The position numbers and the translations under genes are program-made. A stretch of DNA of 59,721 bases from Thermodesulfobacteriota bacterium (GTDB taxonomy: Bacteria; Desulfobacterota; Thermodesulfobacteria; Thermodesulfobacteriales; Thermodesulfobacteriaceae): contig JAUQPD010000024.1 of the NCBI GenBank assembly GCA_030550555.1, forward strand, positions 1 through 59,721, in the 5' to 3' direction. The notes under the pieces were generated by a model, which was not told the origin of the DNA, made no database searches, and worked only from the letters and a program-made list of their open reading frames with translations. Positions within the stretch are counted from its first letter, which is position 1; the number at the start of each line of letters is the position of its first letter. This document shows, piece by piece, positions 41,520 to 49,214 of the stretch.

Positions 41520-43669
41520 AGGAGATAAGGATTGTAGTTGCAGGAAATCCTAACACAGGAAAATCTACCTTAATAAATGCCATTTCAGGAGCAAAACTAC
41601 AGGTTGGTAACTGGCCAGGTGTTACTGTGGAGAAAAAGGAGGCAGAGTTAACCTTTTTTGATTACAAACTCAAATTTATTGATCTTCCTGGTGCATATAG
41701 CTTGAGTCCCTTTTCCATTGAAGAAAAGATTGCCAGAGATTTCCTTTTCACAGGTGCCTATGATGTCATTCTTTGTGTTGTGGATTCTACTAATCTTGAA
41801 AGGAATCTCTACTTTGTTATCCAGCTTATGGAACTTGGTAAACCTCTTGTGCTTGCCTTGAATATGTTTGATGAGGCAAAGAAGCTTGGCTATAAGATTG
41901 ATGTGAAGCTTTTGGAAGGGCTCCTTGGAGTCAGGGCAGTTACGACAGTTGCAACAAAAGGAGAAGGAATTGATGAGCTAAAAAGAGCTCTCGTTGAGGT
42001 TGCAGAAAGAAAAATACTTCCAAAGAGGTTATCCTACGGAGAGGACCTGGATTTTATCCTTGAAAGGCTAAGGGTTAAGCTAAGAGAGATGAATCCGGAA
42101 CTTGGGAAAGAGTTTCATCAAATTGGGGTTCTTCTGAAGATACTTGAGGGAGACAGGGAGCTTATTGAGTTATTAAAGATCAAAGTTTCTGAGGAGGAGA
42201 TTCGGGAGTTGACTGAGCACATCGAAAAAGTGCATGGAGAAGATATTGAAACCTTTCTTGCAGATGTCCGCTACGGGCTTGCCTCTGGAGTGGTCAAACA
42301 GGTTCTATCAAAGCCAGAAATACGAAAGATAACCCTGACAGAGCGGTTGGATCGGGTCTTTTTAAACCGTTATTTGGGAATTCCTGTATTTCTTCTTCTG
42401 ATGTGGATCCTCTTCAAACTTGCCTTTGATATAGCTAATCCTTATGTAGACTTCGTTGATGAGACTATTAGTGGACCAGTCGCCAAGTGGAGTGGTGCCT
42501 TGTTAGAGGTGGTGTCTGCTCCTTCCTGGTTAAGTTCCCTTATCCTGGATGGTGTGATTACAGGTGTAGGCATTGTCCTCAGTTTTCTTCCAGTTATTGG
42601 GATGGTTATGCTTCTTGTGACCCTTCTTGAGAGTTCAGGTTATATGGCAAGAGCTGCCTTTCTTATGGACAGGATTATGAGGACCTTTGGTGTTCAGGGA
42701 AAATCCTTTATTCCAATGCTTCTTGGTTTTGGTTGCAATGTCCCTTCAGTGTATGCCTCAAGGGTTTTAACGGAGGAAAAGGAGAGAAGGCTGACTATCT
42801 TTCTTGTGCCCTTTATGTCATGTGGGGCGAGGCTTCCTGTCTATGTGGTCTTTATAAGTGCCTTCTTTCCAGAGAGATCGGGAACAGTGCTCTTTTTCCT
42901 ATATGTTTTAGGGATTCTCGTTGCTATATCTGTAGGGATTATCTTTCATCGTTTATTCTATAAAGGGGTTAGTTCTCCCTTTATAATGGAACTTCCTCCA
43001 TATAGGTTCCCCACCCTCAGGGATCTATGGGTGCATACTTGGATGAAACTTAGACATTTTGTGATAAAGGCTGGGACCTGGATACTTGCAATAAACATTG
43101 TGATTTGGGTGTTACTCAATCTTCCCTGGAAGCCAGAAAACCCTCAAGAATCCCTGCTTGGTAAGATTGGGAGTGCAATAAGCCCTATTTTTAAGCCTCT
43201 TGGCTTTGGAGACTGGGCTTCTGCTTCGAGTCTTCTTGCTGGCTCTCTCGCAAAGGAGGTTGTGGTCTCCACGATGGCCCAGATTTATGAAGCTGAGAGA
43301 CCTAAGGAAGAGAATGGTGAAATTAATTTTCTTGAGGATTTGAAGGATATAGTGATTAACTTTGGGGCAAAGACAAAAGAGGCAGTTGTTAATGTTTTTT
43401 CGACCTTTGGAATAGCAACCCTTGAGCCAGAGGGGCCTGAAGAGGCAGAGGGTTTGTTGGGAAGGCTTCAGGGCCACTTTACCCCTCTTTCAGCTCTTTC
43501 CTTTATGGTGTTTGTTCTTCTCTATTGGCCCTGTTTTGTTTATGGGATTGCAACCAAGGCAGAGCTTGGGAGTTTTAAGCTCTACGGTCAGGCAATATTG
43601 CTTCACACTGCAATTGCTTGGATAGTCTCCTTTCTGATTTATCAATTGGGAAGACTTCTTGGTTTTTAG
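41516..43669 (+). CDS. feoB: Ferrous iron transport protein B
   Basis: A 717-aa Fe2+ transporter. The N-terminal G domain has GNPNTGKST (10-18), GNWPGVTVE (switch I), DLPGAYSLSP (G3) and ALNMFD (G4, NxxD type). A helical GDI domain follows (about 165-265). The membrane domain starts near residue 285 and contains LMDRIMRTFGVQGKSFIPMLLGFGCNVPSV and the LVPFMSCGARLPVYV gate. A second gate lies near LAGSLAKEVVVSTMAQIY. No FeoC gene follows. Regulated, by inference, from the Fur-like operator at 40926. Confidence 0.96.
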   Translation: MKEIRIVVAGNPNTGKSTLINAISGAKLQVGNWPGVTVEKKEAELTFFDYKLKFIDLPGAYSLSPFSIEEKIARDFLFTGAYDVILCVVDSTNLERNLYFVIQLMELGKPLVLALNMFDEAKKLGYKIDVKLLEGLLGVRAVTTVATKGEGIDELKRALVEVAERKILPKRLSYGEDLDFILERLRVKLREMNPELGKEFHQIGVLLKILEGDRELIELLKIKVSEEEIRELTEHIEKVHGEDIETFLADVRYGLASGVVKQVLSKPEIRKITLTERLDRVFLNRYLGIPVFLLLMWILFKLAFDIANPYVDFVDETISGPVAKWSGALLEVVSAPSWLSSLILDGVITGVGIVLSFLPVIGMVMLLVTLLESSGYMARAAFLMDRIMRTFGVQGKSFIPMLLGFGCNVPSVYASRVLTEEKERRLTIFLVPFMSCGARLPVYVVFISAFFPERSGTVLFFLYVLGILVAISVGIIFHRLFYKGVSSPFIMELPPYRFPTLRDLWVHTWMKLRHFVIKAGTWILAINIVIWVLLNLPWKPENPQESLLGKIGSAISPIFKPLGFGDWASASSLLAGSLAKEVVVSTMAQIYEAERPKEENGEINFLEDLKDIVINFGAKTKEAVVNVFSTFGIATLEPEGPEEAEGLLGRLQGHFTPLSALSFMVFVLLYWPCFVYGIATKAELGSFKLYGQAILLHTAIAWIVSFLIYQLGRLLGF

Positions 43670-43777
43670 GAATGAGTCATAAGGGAAGTTTTATTGGTTT
43701 AATAAGTCTGCCTTGGGCTAAAGCTTGCTGATAGCGGTTCAGAAGGTAATCATTTAGGTTATAAGTTGGAAGGGGGC
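43670..43777. other. Intergenic region after feoB
   Basis: No gene, hairpin terminator or repeat was recognised before the tRNA promoter. Confidence 0.4.
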
Positions 43778-43805
43778 TTGACTTTTATTTTGGGGAGGTT
43801 ATAAT
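43778..43805 (+). promoter_or_regulatory. Predicted promoter for tRNA-Leu(GAG)
   Basis: TTGACT (43778-43783), a 16-nt spacer and TATAAT (43800-43805), 27 nt before the tRNA. Confidence 0.65.
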
Positions 43806-43831
43806 AAGAAAAAAGCGAGGCATCAAACAGG

Positions 43832-43919
43832 GCCGAGGTGGCGGAATTAGGTAGACGCGCTGGCTTGAGGGGCTAGTGGGCGTTGGCCCGTGCGGGTTCG
43901 AGTCCCGCCCTCGGCACCA
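43832..43919 (+). tRNA. tRNA-Leu (anticodon GAG)
   Basis: Class II tRNA. Acceptor GCCGAGG (43832-43838) pairs with CCTCGGC (43909-43915), and A-CCA is encoded (43916-43919). The anticodon arm is CTGGC-TTGAGGG-GCTAG, giving GAG. The variable arm is TGGGCGTTGGCCCG and the T arm is GCGGGTTCGAGTCCCGC. Confidence 0.95.
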
Positions 43920-44029
43920 TTTATATACTCTCAATCTTTAACAATTCACACATCTAATCACCATCAAAAAATACTTCCATAGACGTCAAATATATCTATC
44001 TTAAAAAAAAGATGATCTGCTTCTGTTTT

Positions 44030-44860
44030 TCAGTTGAATTGTTCTTTTCGTTTGGGATTCAGATAGTCTTGAAGAGCTTCTCCAAGAAGAATAAAGGCAA
44101 GGACAGTAATTAGTATGGCAAGCCCAGGAAAAACTGATAACCACCAGGCTACTTCAAGAGTTTCCTTTCCTTCAATTAGTAGGTTTCCCCAAGATGGAGT
44201 TGGGGGCTGAACTCCTATTCCAAGAAAGGAAAGGGCAGATTCAATCAGTATTGCCTGTCCCATTCCAAGGGATGCGGAAACCATAACTGGTGGAAGGGCA
44301 TTTGGGAGAATGTGCCTAAAAATAATGCGAAATGTGCTTGCACCATAGAGCTTTGCAGAGATTACAAACTCTCTCTCCTTTAAGGTCAAAAATTCAGCTC
44401 TGACAAGTCTTGCAACACTCATCCAACTCGTAAGTCCAATGACTACCATGATAGTGACAATTGAAGGTTCAAGATAGGCTATAACAGCAAGTATTAGGAA
44501 GATAGTAGGGAAACAGAGCATAATATCAATGAAACGGGAAATAATCTGATCAACTAAGCCACCAAAATATCCAGCAAGAGCTCCAAGAGTTATGCCAACT
44601 AAAATAGATATACCGACTGCGACAATACTTACCTGAAGAGAAATACGGGCTCCATAGATTAGTCTACTGAGGAGGTCTCTTCCAAGTAGATCAGTTCCCA
44701 GCGGATTTTGAAGACAAGGACCTTTGAGAATAGCATCAACATTGATTTCAAAGGGGTCGTAAGGATAAATCAGAGGGCCAAATAGAGCAACGAATACAAG
44801 ACAAAGGAGCACAATTGCAGAGAAGAGAGCACTCTTTGATTGAAAAAAAAACTTTAACAT
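44030..44860 (-). CDS. dppC: Peptide/nickel-type ABC transporter permease (DppC/OppC family)
   Basis: A 276-aa inner-membrane permease. The N-terminal NPLGTDLLGRDLLSRLIYGARISL segment is diagnostic for DppC. The EAA loop is ISAKLYGASTFRIIFRHILPNALPPVMV and the C-terminus is ESALSFLGIGVQPPTPSWGNLL. It is 3 nt downstream of dppB. No ATPase or binding-protein gene is in the window, so the complete transporter must be encoded in separate loci. Substrate (peptide, nickel or other) cannot be assigned. Confidence 0.9.
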   Translation of the reverse strand: MLKFFFQSKSALFSAIVLLCLVFVALFGPLIYPYDPFEINVDAILKGPCLQNPLGTDLLGRDLLSRLIYGARISLQVSIVAVGISILVGITLGALAGYFGGLVDQIISRFIDIMLCFPTIFLILAVIAYLEPSIVTIMVVIGLTSWMSVARLVRAEFLTLKEREFVISAKLYGASTFRIIFRHILPNALPPVMVSASLGMGQAILIESALSFLGIGVQPPTPSWGNLLIEGKETLEVAWWLSVFPGLAILITVLAFILLGEALQDYLNPKRKEQFN

Positions 44861-44863
44861 AAA

Positions 44864-45850
44864 CTACTTTTTTCCAGTTATTCTTATACGGGGGTCAGCA
44901 AGGGCATATCCTATATCCGCAAGAAAATTTCCAAGTAAAGTGAGTATGGAAACCAATACCAGATTAGCCATTATAACAGGATAATCTCTTGCCATAACTG
45001 CTTGCCACATAAGTTGACCGAGACCAGGAATTCCGAAGATTGTTTCAAAAATAACACTTCCACCAATAAGTCCAGGGATTGATAATCCAAGTAGGGTTAT
45101 CATGGGCAAGAGGGCATTTCTTAAGGCATGCTTGTAGAGGACAACCTTCTCAGGCAATCCTTTAGCTCTTGCAAAGGTTATATAATCTGAGTGAAGCACC
45201 TCTACGAGAGAATTTCTCAAATATCGGGAAAAACCGGCAATTCCACCAAAGGTTGCCACAAAAAGGGGACAAATAAGATGTTTCCCCCAATCAAGTATCT
45301 TTTCAAAGAGGCTCATGTCCTCATAGCCAACAACAGAATGAAGCCCAGAAATGGGTAATAACTGAAGCTTTACACCAAAAATCATCATCAAGATCAGGGC
45401 AAGCCAAAAACTCGGCATTGCATATCCAAAAAGTGTAACGAAGGTAAGAACTTTGTCCCTCAAAGAACCAGCATGCACTGCTGAGTATACTCCAAGAGGC
45501 ACACTTATTAGTAAGATGAGGAGTAGAGCAAGACCATTGATAAGTAAGGTCACGGGAAGGCGTTCTTTAATCTTGTCCCAGACAGGCCTTTGATCAAGAG
45601 AGAAAGAGCGACCAAAGTCAAGTTTTAAGATCCCTTTGAGCCAATTCCAATACTGAATGTGAAGAGGTTTATCTAAGCCATACATTTTAATCAGCTTTTC
45701 CCTAAACTCTGGGGTCATTCGGGGATTGAAGTCTGTTAGGGGATCAAGAGGTCCACCAGGAGCAAGGCGAAGAATTGCAAAGGAGATCACTGTTATTCCC
45801 CAGAAGGTTATAAGAAGAATTAAAAATCTTCTCAGGAGATAGCGGAGCAT
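44864..45850 (-). CDS. dppB: Peptide/nickel-type ABC transporter permease (DppB/OppB family)
   Basis: A 328-aa permease with the N-terminus LRYLLRRFLILLITFWGITVISF. FGRSFSLDQRPVWDKIKERLPVTLLI is typical of the family. The EAA loop is FARAKGLPEKVVLYKHALRNALLPMI, followed by GGSVIFETIFGIPGLGQLMWQAV. Partner of the DppC gene that follows. The start overlaps the tsaB end by 19 nt, so it is in the same transcript as secG-dxr-rseP-tsaB. Confidence 0.9.
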   Translation of the reverse strand: MLRYLLRRFLILLITFWGITVISFAILRLAPGGPLDPLTDFNPRMTPEFREKLIKMYGLDKPLHIQYWNWLKGILKLDFGRSFSLDQRPVWDKIKERLPVTLLINGLALLLILLISVPLGVYSAVHAGSLRDKVLTFVTLFGYAMPSFWLALILMMIFGVKLQLLPISGLHSVVGYEDMSLFEKILDWGKHLICPLFVATFGGIAGFSRYLRNSLVEVLHSDYITFARAKGLPEKVVLYKHALRNALLPMITLLGLSIPGLIGGSVIFETIFGIPGLGQLMWQAVMARDYPVIMANLVLVSILTLLGNFLADIGYALADPRIRITGKK

Positions 45851-46533
45851 CCCTTCCTTTCTGCCTCTGAAGATTTAAGATAGAGGGGTAAAACCTCCTC
45901 CCCAGACAAAAGATTTGCTTCTCCCCTCTTTAGCTTGAAATAGGCAAGCTCAGCAAGAGTACTAGCTCTCAATGAGACAACAAATGGGGGAATGATTACT
46001 TTGTTTTCTGAAAGATTATTTAGCTGATCACACCACTTTTCTGGAGTTTCACTGGCAACTATTACTGGAAAGTCAACATATTTTGGTAAATCCTCAATCT
46101 TCGATAATCTCGGTTCAATAAGTGGAATAATGCGGTCCTTATCAAAGCTGTAGATGGCAAAGAAGACTTCACCTGTATAAGCATCAATCACAGAGAGAAC
46201 TGGAGTTGAAGAGGGAAAAAACCTGAAGGCGAGGACTTCAAGGCTTGAAAGAGCTATAATTTTAGTGCGATAAACAAGATGAAGGGCCTTAACTACAGAA
46301 AGGCCAATTCGGAGTCCTGTAAAGCTTCCTGGTCCAACATCAACTGCGATATAGTCTATGCTCTCAAGTGTAGTCCCAGTAGTGGTCAGTAAATTAGGGA
46401 GCTGATGAAAAAGAATTTTGGAATAGGATTCCTTTGCTAAAAGATTGATCTCACCAAGAAGTTTTTCCTTGAGTATAGCAACTCCACCTGTTTTACCAGA
46501 AGTCTCGACTGAAAGTATTAGTGGAGCTTCCAT
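45832..46533 (-). CDS. tsaB: tRNA threonylcarbamoyladenosine biosynthesis protein TsaB
   Basis: A 233-aa ASKHA-fold protein of the TsaBDE complex that modifies A37 of ANN-decoding tRNAs. The N-terminus is LILSVETSGKTGGVAIL; then IDYIAVDVGPGSFTGLRIGLSVVKAL and VLSVIDAYTGEVFFAIY, all typical of TsaB (YeaZ). The C-terminus ends LSGEEVLPLYLKSSEAERK. It overlaps rseP by 16 nt and dppB by 19 nt. Confidence 0.93.
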   Translation of the reverse strand: MEAPLILSVETSGKTGGVAILKEKLLGEINLLAKESYSKILFHQLPNLLTTTGTTLESIDYIAVDVGPGSFTGLRIGLSVVKALHLVYRTKIIALSSLEVLAFRFFPSSTPVLSVIDAYTGEVFFAIYSFDKDRIIPLIEPRLSKIEDLPKYVDFPVIVASETPEKWCDQLNNLSENKVIIPPFVVSLRASTLAELAYFKLKRGEANLLSGEEVLPLYLKSSEAERKGCSAIS

Positions 46534-47597
46534 CCAGAGAGTAGTTTAAGGATGTCGTTGTAAAAAACAGCAACTGAGAGAACGATAATGAGAATGAGGC
46601 CAATTTTAAAAATTAACTCCTGGGTCCTTAGGGAGAGGGGAGATCCCTTAATGGCCTCTATAGCGAAAATGACAAGGTGGCCTCCATCAAGCATTGGAAG
46701 TGGAAGCAGATTTATAAGGCCAAGATTGATAGAGAGAAGGGCCATAAAGGAAATAAAGGCTATGATTCCCAATTTGGCTGAGTCTCCAGCAAATTTACCT
46801 ATACTTAAAGGACCACCGAGCGTGGAAAAGGGTAAATCACCTGTAAAGAGTTTGTAGATAGCAATTATAGTGAGGGCAGTGAATTCATAGACCTTTTTTC
46901 CAGCATGATAAACCGCAGAAAAGGGATCCATCCGTTCATGAACAAGTTCAGGAACTGCCTTAAATCCAAGAAGAGGGATCTGTGTTTTCTTCCCAAAGAT
47001 ATTTACTCCTTCAACCATCTGGGGAGTAACTGAAACCTCAAAAACATTTTCACCTCTCTTAATCCTTAGGAGAAAGTCTTTGGGTTTTTCATATTTTCTT
47101 ATCTCCAAAAGAAGGTCTTCAAAGCTTTTCACTTGTTTGTTGTCAATGGCAAGAATAATGTCTCCGGGCTGGAGACCTGCCCTTTCAGCTGGAGAGTCAG
47201 GTAAAATTTCTCCGATCTTTGCAGGGGTGTAGGTTTTCCCTACAAGGGTGAGGATAGCCCAGAAGGCGACAAAGGCAAAAATAAAATTGGCAAGAGGCCC
47301 TGCAACAACTATAAGGGCCTTTTGCCAGGTCTTTTTAAAGGCAAAGGCCCTCTCTTTCTCAATAATTGAAGGTAATGTTTCAGGATGCTCACCATAGAGT
47401 TTTACATAACCCCCAAGGGGTATGGCTGAGATCCGATACTCCGTTTCTCCTCTAACAATTCCGAAAATCTTTGGACCAAAACCTAAGGAGAAAATTTCAA
47501 CTCGCACCCCCATCCTACGAGCAGCAAGAAAGTGCCCAAGCTCGTGCACATAGACAAGAATCCCAATTACTATTATAGTAGCAATAATGTATATCAT
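46518..47597 (-). CDS. rseP: Site-2 zinc metalloprotease RseP
   Basis: Intramembrane protease of the M50 family (RseP/MMP) that cleaves anti-sigma factors and similar proteins within the membrane. Zinc motif HELGH (18-22), followed by FSLGFGPKIFGI and ISAIPLGGYVKLYGE. A single PDZ domain lies at about 115-200 (GEILPDSPAERAGLQPGDIILAID); many proteobacterial RseP have two. The second zinc ligand is in LPLPMLDGGHLV. Four membrane helices. At 359 aa it is shorter than E. coli RseP, consistent with one PDZ domain. Gap 6 nt to dxr. Confidence 0.94.
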   Translation of the reverse strand: MIYIIATIIVIGILVYVHELGHFLAARRMGVRVEIFSLGFGPKIFGIVRGETEYRISAIPLGGYVKLYGEHPETLPSIIEKERAFAFKKTWQKALIVVAGPLANFIFAFVAFWAILTLVGKTYTPAKIGEILPDSPAERAGLQPGDIILAIDNKQVKSFEDLLLEIRKYEKPKDFLLRIKRGENVFEVSVTPQMVEGVNIFGKKTQIPLLGFKAVPELVHERMDPFSAVYHAGKKVYEFTALTIIAIYKLFTGDLPFSTLGGPLSIGKFAGDSAKLGIIAFISFMALLSINLGLINLLPLPMLDGGHLVIFAIEAIKGSPLSLRTQELIFKIGLILIIVLSVAVFYNDILKLLSGWKLH

Positions 47598-47603
47598 AGA
47601 AAA

Positions 47604-48761
47604 CTACCTCTTATGTATCATCCCTTCTGTGAAGGCTTTAACTTCGCTATGTAAGGTGAGAATCTCTTCAACAGTCTCTTTCCATGCTTTTGTAAATTTA
47701 AACTCATTTAGTGTTTTTTCAAGAAGAAGTGGTATCTCTGTAAATTTAATTTTTCTTTCAAGAAAGGCTTCAACCAGAACTTCGTCAGCTGATTCGAGGA
47801 TAAGAGGGTAGGGGAAGCCTGCTTTAAGTGCCTCGTAGGCAAGCTTGAGGCAGGGGAATTTTGAAATATCAACGGGGTGAAAAGAAAGCCCTGAGATCTC
47901 AGCAAGATTCAAGGTTTTCAAGGGGAGATTTAGTCTTTCAGGATAGCTCAGGGCATAGGCAATCGGAAGTCTCATGTCTGCAAGACTAAGGTGGGCAAAA
48001 AGGCTTCCATCAACAGTCTCAATAAGAGAGTGAACAACACTTTGCGGATGTATTAGCACCTCTATTGTCTCTGCGGAAAAACCAAAAAGCTGATTTGCTT
48101 CAATCACTTCAAAGCCTTTGTTCATAAGGGTTGCAGAGTCTATAGTAATCCTTGGCCCCATCTTCCAGGTAGGATGCCTCAGGGCCATCTCTGGGGTAAT
48201 TTTTTCAAAAGCCTCAAGAGGCCACTGCCAGAAAGGCCCCCCTGAGGCAGTAAGGATTATCTTCCTTATATAGGACCGCCTTTCACAACAAAAGAGTTGA
48301 AAAAGAGAAGAATGCTCACTATCAACAGGAATCAGTTCGCCACCCCCACTCAGTAAGGCCTGATTAACTAAATTTCCAGCACAAACCAAAGATTCCTTAT
48401 TAGCAAGGGCAACTCTCTTTCCCGCAAGAAGACCATAGTAGGCAGGTATCAAGCCCTTAATACCGGTAATGCCGACAATTAGGACCTCAACTTCGTCAAG
48501 CTGTGATAGGACCCTTAGGCCCTCATCTCCAACAAATATCTCCGGTTTATAGTTGAGATTGGCTTGAAGCCACTTTCTTCCTTCCTCACTCTCTACAACT
48601 AAATAGGGAACTCGAAAGGTCTCAGCTTGAACTTTTAATTTCTCTAATTGCGATCTAGCTGTTAATCCGATGATTTGATACTTATCTGGAAATTGGTCAA
48701 CAATACTCAGTGCTGAGGATCCAATTGATCCAGTAGACCCAAAGATGATAATTCTTTTCAT
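47604..48761 (-). CDS. dxr: 1-deoxy-D-xylulose 5-phosphate reductoisomerase
   Basis: Second enzyme of the MEP isoprenoid pathway, NADPH-dependent. IIFGSTGSIGSSALSI is the NADPH-binding turn. ALANKESLVCAGNLV carries the metal-site neighbourhood, and IPVDSEHSSLFQLF and TASGGPFW are family-typical. MNKGFEVIEANQLFGF and HPQSVVHSLIETVDGS complete the active site. 385 aa, normal. It sits between secG and rseP, the common dxr-rseP linkage, here without uppS or cdsA. Confidence 0.96.
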   Translation of the reverse strand: MKRIIIFGSTGSIGSSALSIVDQFPDKYQIIGLTARSQLEKLKVQAETFRVPYLVVESEEGRKWLQANLNYKPEIFVGDEGLRVLSQLDEVEVLIVGITGIKGLIPAYYGLLAGKRVALANKESLVCAGNLVNQALLSGGGELIPVDSEHSSLFQLFCCERRSYIRKIILTASGGPFWQWPLEAFEKITPEMALRHPTWKMGPRITIDSATLMNKGFEVIEANQLFGFSAETIEVLIHPQSVVHSLIETVDGSLFAHLSLADMRLPIAYALSYPERLNLPLKTLNLAEISGLSFHPVDISKFPCLKLAYEALKAGFPYPLILESADEVLVEAFLERKIKFTEIPLLLEKTLNEFKFTKAWKETVEEILTLHSEVKAFTEGMIHKR

Positions 48762-48765
48762 TAAT

Positions 48766-49107
48766 TTATTGTCTTGATGGAGGTGTGGGGATGTCTTTTG
48801 GTGTGGTAATTGGAGGAGTAGGCACAGGAGGAGTTTTCATTGGTGATTCAGCTTGAGGTTTGTCTGGAAGATGTAGTTTATGTTTACTGGATGTAAGCTT
48901 TGTTAGAAGCAAAGAATTAAGAAAAAAGAGGATAACAAGAAAAATAGTAACCTTGTTTAAGAAGCTCGTAGGCCCTGCACCACCAAAAATAGCCTCAGCC
49001 CCTCTAAATACCGCTCCATATTCTGAGCCTTTTGTGACATTAACTAAGACAATAAGTACTATTAAAATTGCAAGAATGATTTGAAAAATTATCATCAAGG
49101 TCTCCAT
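48766..49107 (-). CDS. secG: Preprotein translocase subunit SecG
   Basis: A 113-aa protein with two membrane helices (about 4-24 and 53-72). The loop VTKGSEYGAVFRGAEAIFGGAGPTSFL matches the conserved SecG segment. A Pro/Thr-rich cytoplasmic tail follows. ATG 49107 with AAGGAG upstream is preferred to a start at 49170, which would add 21 unrelated residues. First gene of the secG-dxr-rseP-tsaB-dppBC run and divergent from the MurU-AmgK gene. Confidence 0.9.
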   Translation of the reverse strand: METLMIIFQIILAILIVLIVLVNVTKGSEYGAVFRGAEAIFGGAGPTSFLNKVTIFLVILFFLNSLLLTKLTSSKHKLHLPDKPQAESPMKTPPVPTPPITTPKDIPTPPSRQ

Positions 49108-49214
49108 TGATAGCTCCTTGAGAAAGAGGTTTTCTTTAGATAAAGATAGTATAATTTTTGGAAAATGCAAAGTAGGATAGGGAAGAATATTTTCAGATAG
49201 AGAGGTTAGATCTT

